Positions 57,976-64,000 of a DNA stretch of 64,000 bases are shown here, piece after piece. Below the pieces are notes generated by a model. The model saw only the letters and a list, made by a program, of their open reading frames with translations, was not told the origin of the DNA and did not search any database. Position 1 is the first letter of the stretch; every line of letters starts with the position of its first letter. Source of the DNA: Hyaloperonospora brassicae (taxonomy: Eukaryota > Oomycota > Peronosporomycetes > Peronosporales > Peronosporaceae). The stretch covers positions 186,001 to 250,000 of the forward strand of contig CANTFL010001181.1 in NCBI GenBank assembly GCA_947650285.1, given 5' to 3'. The translations under genes were made by a program, and so were the position numbers.

Positions 57976-60900
57976 TGTACGTGTGTAGATCTCACATTGA
58001 CGTCTGCACGCAGTCTTTGTCAACCATTAGTATGATGTATGCGCTAACAAATGTCCACACTACTTCTGGCTGTATTCTATCGTTGCTATGGCTACTGATG
58101 GACAGCTTGGACTATTGCTTGGCTTCCCACAGCCAAGTCACGCGAACGGGCTATCCAGTCGAATGCAGGTACTTACGCATGCCACAACTTGCACAGGACA
58201 GACCAGACATGAGGATCGTCGATTGACGAAATCACATTCATTCGATCAGCTGTGCAGTGTTTTGCTGACGCGAATAATACGCCTTTATCTTATAGTACCG
58301 TAGACGTAGCACAAACCGCCTTTGATATAGTTTCTACAATTGCTGTGGATATGAGCTTGCCATACAGATGATGCGCTAAAGCGCGTGAAAGGGTCATCCA
58401 AGCTGAGAAAGTGACATTGAAAAAGTGGATGTCGTTGATTAGCCTAGACGAGCTCACGGTTTGATCAATTGGAGCATAGCTTGGCAAGACCTATCATTAC
58501 GTGAGCTCATTGAATGGTCTGATGGCCGCGCTACCTTTCATGATCATTGCGATGTGGACCACAAGCTAAGTGTAAATCACACAGCTAGTTGAAGACAAAG
58601 CTCGGTCAATCAATCGATTGGTCACCAGATCGATAACAATCGGGTTCGACTCGATCCTCGATGCCTTACTCAGTACTGTCAGCCTAATTGGGGCTAGAGA
58701 AGCAGCGTAATTAGTGAAGGATCAGCACCCGCGATCTGACGCGCCCGATCGCGGTCTGCGATTTGATATACTTGATCTCAATTCGTACAGCCCAATCTTA
58801 ATCTTCGACTCAATGAAGCCGCGACCCGAAGTACCGGGCCGCAAACCACAGTTCAAAATCCCCGATCGCGGTCCGGAGAGATGGTAACCAGTGTGGAAAA
58901 AATGAATATGGGGACGATCAGGAGGGAAGGGACGATTATATGGAAGTAGATCCTGACACAGCGATCGAGACATCCGATGGCTTATTACGTGCTTATCTAA
59001 CATTCTGCAGAATTCAGTGTAACTCGAAGCACCCACGCAGACTTCTCTTCGGGGCTAGATACTCGTCTACCGACATATTAGGAAGTCGCATTCCCTACGA
59101 AAAAATGTCGGCCTAGGTTGTTTGTCTAGGCTACCAAGACCTCTCAACAGTCCCACAGCTATGATTGAGAGTAGCGGAAAGTCGAGGACTTTACAAGATC
59201 GCGAGTCGGCTCGAGTAGTCGGAAGATCAAGCAAGCAAGGACTATATACATGTGCAAGGCGATCTTAAGGTAAATTAGGTTGGCTTAAGCCGAATCCATT
59301 GATAATAACTGCGATCGTGATAAGATTTCTGCAGTATTGCCTGCGCCGGTCCTTTCATCGATTAAGGTAGACATGAGCCCGAGTCAATAACAATGCAGTA
59401 GCCGATCATGGCGGGGGGGGGGGTACACAAGGTGAGAGAGGAAACATCAGTACCAGGAAGCTGAGCTCTCCGAAAGGCGGTCTTTTTAGCACCATAGAGA
59501 GTCGTGGTCATAAAGAAATTGCGATTGCCTATTTATCACAATGGCGCACTTCCGGGTATTATGGTGGCTCAGTATTACGAACCTGCAAAGCTTTGAGCTT
59601 GACAGTTAGCCAGATCGGACATTGGAATATATTGTTCAAGATAATACTTGGCACATTTGTAGCTAGATTCAAGATATATCATCTTATTGCGTATCATTTC
59701 TGACAAAATAGTCTAATAAAAGGATGGCCTGCTTTTACCCCGTTTATGGGGGAAATGGGGTGATGTAGGTGTTACGCATTTGGAGTATTAGGGTGCAGAT
59801 AACTTAATAATCAAACCGGTAGTATTTACACTTACGTAAATTAGCAAATAAACAGCACGTTATTTCTTGGTCTTGGTCAAATGTGATGCGACAGAAACGC
59901 ACATTTTTGATCAATGACCAGCGAATTAGTTTTGTTAAAAAATCGTAAGAGAAGATATGAAAATGCTCCAATAGTCATTAAAATATATGTGTGCACATTT
60001 TGAGATAAAAACGAAACATGAAGAAGCAAAAATTGCACCAAATGTCAAAAATCAATATAATCACAAGAGACAAATAAGAGAATGCATTCAAAAATAGGTT
60101 TTTTAAAAGTGGCGACCTAGATCTATACGATTGCCCGACCATTACCATGCTTCATTAGGCACATGAAAACTATCGAGTAATCGTTCCTTGGAATTGCATT
60201 CTCGGCAGTTTGATCGAGTCTGGTCAATTTTTGGTATCCATTAATCAATCACTTGTACTTACTTGCGTCATGAACGTCGTTGCCACGCAATTGTCTTTGC
60301 CACCTAAGGCACAGACCCCACGACGCGATAAAGTATTCCAATCTGGCTTTGATAGACCAGAAATGCTGATTTTGTGGCATTGTCGAGCGTCATTATATAG
60401 TGCCATATTTTTGACATGGAAGGATAAACCCACTATCATTGCGTGTAGACATCATGTGTGTCATTGCTTCAATCTTCACCGAATCTGGACTACAATCTCC
60501 AGATCGGGCGGTTTTTACTAGAAAAAAGTGACATGTTTTAGTGACAACCATTACAATAAAATTTTATCGCGCGCTTTGTAGAGGTTCATTCAGCATTGCG
60601 TGTTTGCAAGGATCCGCGTGAGAACTTGCCATAGCGTTATAACATCCTATCAGATTCCATCATGATGTCGACTCTTGCCGACTTTTTACCACGTCGTCTG
60701 TAGTTGCCTTAAGTCATTCCTGACACTGTTTAACAGTCACATTGCACGCAGAAACGGCCTTCGTACCGCCAGTTGTAAGGAACGGTGATCGGGGAGTGTG
60801 TGAATAATGAAAATTCGTATTTGCCAATTTATTTCAAGTAAGGACTAGCATTGAAATGCTTGTCAGTACTTAGCAAAAGTGACGACACATGAACATTGCA

Positions 60901-62960
60901 AATGACATCCACGCCGATGTCCAAGACTTCACCATCTTGCGTGATGAAGTTTATCATGTTTGCATAAGCGTATTTGATCGCCTGGAAGCTCATGCATGTA
61001 ATAGCAAATCGATGAGGGACTACATATCTTAACCTCAGCGCAATGATAGTTTTCATCGTTATGTCAGCTGGCATGGTAAAATTTGGAAATGTTTAGCCTC
61101 TATATTACCACGTCTGATGTACCAACTCAAGCCTAATCTTCACTTCGGGATAGTTCTCTTTGATGAAGACTAACCTCTGAGTTCGTTCACCGCTGCTTGA
61201 TTGTTCCCCTTACTGATATTGGCTCGATTAATCAATGTACTCCATTTAAGCAAATTGCAGATGCCAACCATAACCGCATACACAACTGACGCGGCTTTGG
61301 ATTCATATTCTATGGTAGAGAGGGGTGCCCTGCCTGGTTCAAAATTCAGATCACTGACATTTCTGTCACCTTATTAATACCTCCGGTAACAGACTTCTAT
61401 TCAATCTTGTCTGCGGCAAAGACAAATCGTTGGTATTAGACTGGAAGGACCTACATGTCCGATAGCCCGTTGTCAAAGTTGTTTTGTTCCATTACGAAAA
61501 TGGCTATTGATTGGAATTTGACGAGCACATGTAAAAAATATGCGTACGTCTCGCTACACGATGTACGAGGCTTAGCGACATCTGATGACTGGGCAGTAGT
61601 GACATATGGTGACTGTGCATTGCATCCTTGGTCAAGAGGGCTGACAACTCTCGTGACAACATTAGTTAATAGAACGCTTCGACCGGCATACCCCATCCGT
61701 ATTTTACGATACGCTACGATGTCACGACTGTGCAGCAATCGTCGACCCGCATTCCTGGTCCTTCTTTGAAGACGGCTGGCGTTTCGTTCATTGCTTTGCG
61801 ACACTTAGCATAAGGCGATGCAATTGTAAGTCTCATTCATGCCTGCAGTGCACTCTATAAATGTGGGAGCAGGTTTTTTCGCTTTCAAAATATAATAGAG
61901 CTGAAAGTATCTTAGAGCTTCGCTTCCTCGCCGTTGAGGTGGATGATAGGAAGCGAAGTGGCATGAGCCTGTCCATATTGAAATCCCTCTGCTTCGCCAC
62001 ATGAAGCCCATTATTAAGCGTCCTTGCTCTCATGCGGAATAGATGGGTCTTGGCGGAACCATTCGATATATCATGTCTGCTGAGCGTTAGCGTGTAAACA
62101 ACTCGTAATCAAGCTCAAGTTCAACGGCTCATCTCGATCTTGCTTTCGGCAACTCTCTAGCGTTTGTTTAGCTAAATCGTCTACTATAGTAATATACAAC
62201 TTATCACCAAATGGGTCGTGAGGCTTGATTCGTATAGCCAGGCTTTCGCACATCTATACAGATCTGTTAAAAATAACAAATCTTACACTCATCGCATTTT
62301 CTTTGATGCAATGAGCTTTGAAGGTGTCGACTAGCTCGGCAATCTTTAAAATGTTCTTTTAACTGCCTTGAATCCAGAATACATTATCTAGGTCTTCATT
62401 AATTAAAGCGTATGCACCAAAATGCTCCAACAGTATCAACTACTTGCTTTGAAGTTAAACAGTCTGAGCTTGTTACAGCCCTATTCTGTGATTGTTGGGT
62501 AACTGCAGTGGATTATTTGAAAAAATTCAATTGCGCTAAGCTCTTGTCATATTGATATGGCGGTTGCGGCACGTCAATTCTGGCTCTTTATAGGAGAACA
62601 TCATGGCACTAGTCACAGTCCAGCCGACGACTGCGTAATACAGAAAAGTTGCCGTTCATTCGAGGTCACTAAATTAGCAAACGCTTTGACGCGTAAAGTG
62701 AAAGCGACCGCTTTCCACGGCTTCAATGGTAAAATGAGTCCGTACGTGCCAGACGGACCGCGACGTGCGTGCAGGCGTACAAGCACACTTCACGCCTTGC
62801 TGATGACAATGTAACCTATATGCATTGCTGACAGTGCGGAACTGTGCTTCGAGACCTCACGCACACTGAATTTGTAGAGAAGGAAACACGATCGACTACA
62901 CGGCAATAACACTCGCTTTGTAAACACGATGCGGACGTATCAATCAGTTGCAGCCAAAAC
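57976..62960. other. Gene-poor, A/T-rich region of about 5 kb
   Basis: No gene is supported. The stretch around 59.7-60.1 kb is especially rich in A/T. A run of 11 G occurs at 59413-59423. Two minus-strand open frames (60829-61074 and 61451-61804) and short ones near 60.3 and 61.9 kb resemble nothing I recognise. They are probably repeat remnants. Confidence 0.5.
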
Positions 62961-62961
62961 G

Positions 62962-63096
62962 CCGCCAAAAGCATCTTACCGCCCGCCAAAATACGGCCAT
63001 ACCGCTCCATTATAAGGCCATTCCGCTGCCAAAATACGGCCATACCGCCCCAAAATACGGCCATACCGCAGCATACTAAGGCCATACCGCTGCATA
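62962..63096. repeat. About 21-bp tandem repeat upstream of SepSecS
   Basis: About six imperfect copies of a unit like CCGCnnCAAAATACGGCCATA, starting near 62962, 62979, 63002, 63023, 63045, 63066 and 63087 (last partial). Two variants are interleaved: CAAAATACGGCCATA and CAxxATAAGGCCATA or similar. The array ends 90 bp before the ATG at 63186, so it sits in the probable promoter or 5' untranslated region. Confidence 0.9.
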
Positions 63097-63185
63097 CCGC
63101 CACGCAGCAAACGAGCTCTCGGTATGATCACCGTCTCGACCCCCGCGCGCTGCGCCGCCACTTGGTCGGCTTCTTCGAACAGCGC

Positions 63186-63948
63186 ATGGACTATAAGACC
63201 GCCGCACTCGCAGCGCAGCTGGTGCCGGCCACGTACGTGCAACAAGGCCTCGACGCCGTCCGCGCGCGCCACAAGCTACTGACGGCGTTGCTGGCCCAGC
63301 GCTGCCTCCCGGACAACGGGTGGGACGACGCGAGCGTCGAGACGCTCTTGCAGACGCTCTCGGCCATGGACAGCAACAACTTTGGCGGCTGCGCAGGCGC
63401 AGGCGAGCGGGAGGCGCGTGTGTTTTCGACGCTCGTGGCGCGTCGACACTTTGGATTGGCGCATGGCGTGGGCCGATCCGGCGACGTGGCGGCCGTGCAG
63501 CCGAAAGCCGCAGGTTCGTCGCTCATGGTGCAGCTGGCGAACGCCCTGGCAAAGGACGTGCTGCGGCTCGCGGGCATGCGAGCTGTCCAGGCAGCGGTGG
63601 TGCTGCCCGTGGCGACCGGCATGTCGCTGATGCTCGTGCTGCTGCACCTGAAGGCGGCAAAGCCCGCCGCGCGCTACGTCCTTTGGCCTCGGATCGACCA
63701 GAAGTCGTGTTTCAAGGCCATTTTGGCGGCAGGACTGACGCCACTGGTGCTGGCCAATGTGTTGGTGAGGGAACCACGTGGCAGCTGTGGTGGGTACTTG
63801 ACTACGGACGTGGCGGGGATGGTGGCCTTGATGGAGCAATACGGCAGTGACAGCATTTTGGCCGTCAGTAGCACCACGAGCTGCTTTGCGCCACGCGCGT
63901 ATGATGCTGTGAAGGAGATTGCCGAGCTGTGCCAGCAACGAAACATTG
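63186..63948 (+). CDS. SEPSECS: SepSecS, selenocysteinyl-tRNA synthase, 5' exon
   Basis: A PLP enzyme that converts phosphoseryl-tRNA(Sec) to selenocysteinyl-tRNA(Sec) with selenophosphate. The visible first exon encodes about 254 residues and ends in a GT donor at 63949 (ATTG then GTAAAC); the rest lies beyond the window. Landmarks: LVPATYVQQGLDAVRARH, LPDNGWDDASVE, AMDSNNFGG, GEREARVFSTLVARRHFGLAHGVGRSGD, AVQPKAAGSS, VVLPVATGMSL, YVLWPRIDQKSCFKAI, STTSCFAPRAYD. The start ATG at 63186 (MDYKTAALAAQLV) matches the family N-terminus in position; no ATG lies between the upstream repeat array and it in this frame. The PLP-binding lysine comes after the window end. Its presence implies a selenocysteine pathway in this organism. 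Confidence 0.95.
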
Positions 63949-64000
63949 GTAAACGGGTAGTAGCACCACCACCACCACCACCACGTGTGTCTGTGCTTGC

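Noticed and set aside
58638..58662. tRNA B-box-like GGTTCGACTC
   Set aside because: No A-box, acceptor stem or anticodon arm lies at the right distance.
60210..61074. Open frames reminiscent of a transposase
   Set aside because: No catalytic motif of piggyBac, MULE or hAT families could be identified on either strand.

Overview
The window looks like nuclear DNA of a stramenopile, most probably an oomycete. The genes are eukaryotic and compact, with short introns (about 53-140 nt) that mostly open with GTACGT, GTAAG or GTGAG, and intergenic gaps are often only a few hundred bases. The gene set fits a heterotrophic protist: CAND1, importin alpha, ESCRT components, a fungal-type threonine synthase, SepSecS, and a bacterial-type HSP33 chaperone retained in a eukaryote. 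The species cannot be fixed from sequence alone.

Layout. 1-6.4 kb: a decayed pogo/Tigger-type DNA transposon (1032-2914) followed by a multi-exon malonyl-CoA decarboxylase gene. 6.4-17.1 kb: almost 11 kb, visibly richer in A/T, with no gene I can support; it holds a perfect 18-bp inverted repeat and a diverged direct repeat. 17.1-57.98 kb: a gene-dense block with a HIT hydrolase, an HD-domain protein, a large uncharacterised protein of about 1394 aa with PP1-docking motifs, ARL2, CHMP5/Vps60, an ABCF2/ARB1 ATPase, CAND1, a DDX20-like DEAD-box helicase, a Rab-WW fusion GTPase, threonine synthase, a broken Tc1-type transposon, importin alpha, HSP33, VPS4, GMP synthase and FAHD1. 57.98-63.1 kb: a second gene-poor, A/T-rich stretch. 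63.19 kb to the end: the first exon of SepSecS, cut by the window edge.

Functional links. CHMP5/Vps60 and VPS4 act in the same ESCRT-III disassembly step. Importin alpha and CAND1 are armadillo/HEAT solenoid proteins of nuclear import and cullin regulation. ARL2 and the Rab-WW protein are small GTPases. Malonyl-CoA decarboxylase, threonine synthase, GMP synthase and FAHD1 are housekeeping metabolism. SepSecS implies that this organism makes selenocysteine.

The most unusual items are: a large protein carrying a SILK plus RVxF pair of PP1-docking motifs and what look like repeated degenerate dsRBD-like modules; a Rab GTPase with a Ser/Thr-rich repeat-bearing N-terminus, a WW-like segment and a CaaX end; a cysteine-rich insertion in the VPS4 beta domain; two GC-AG introns; and short tandem repeats within about 300 bp upstream of at least seven start codons. 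Exon boundaries were assigned by eye from splice signals and remembered family conservation, so single boundaries may be off by a few bases.
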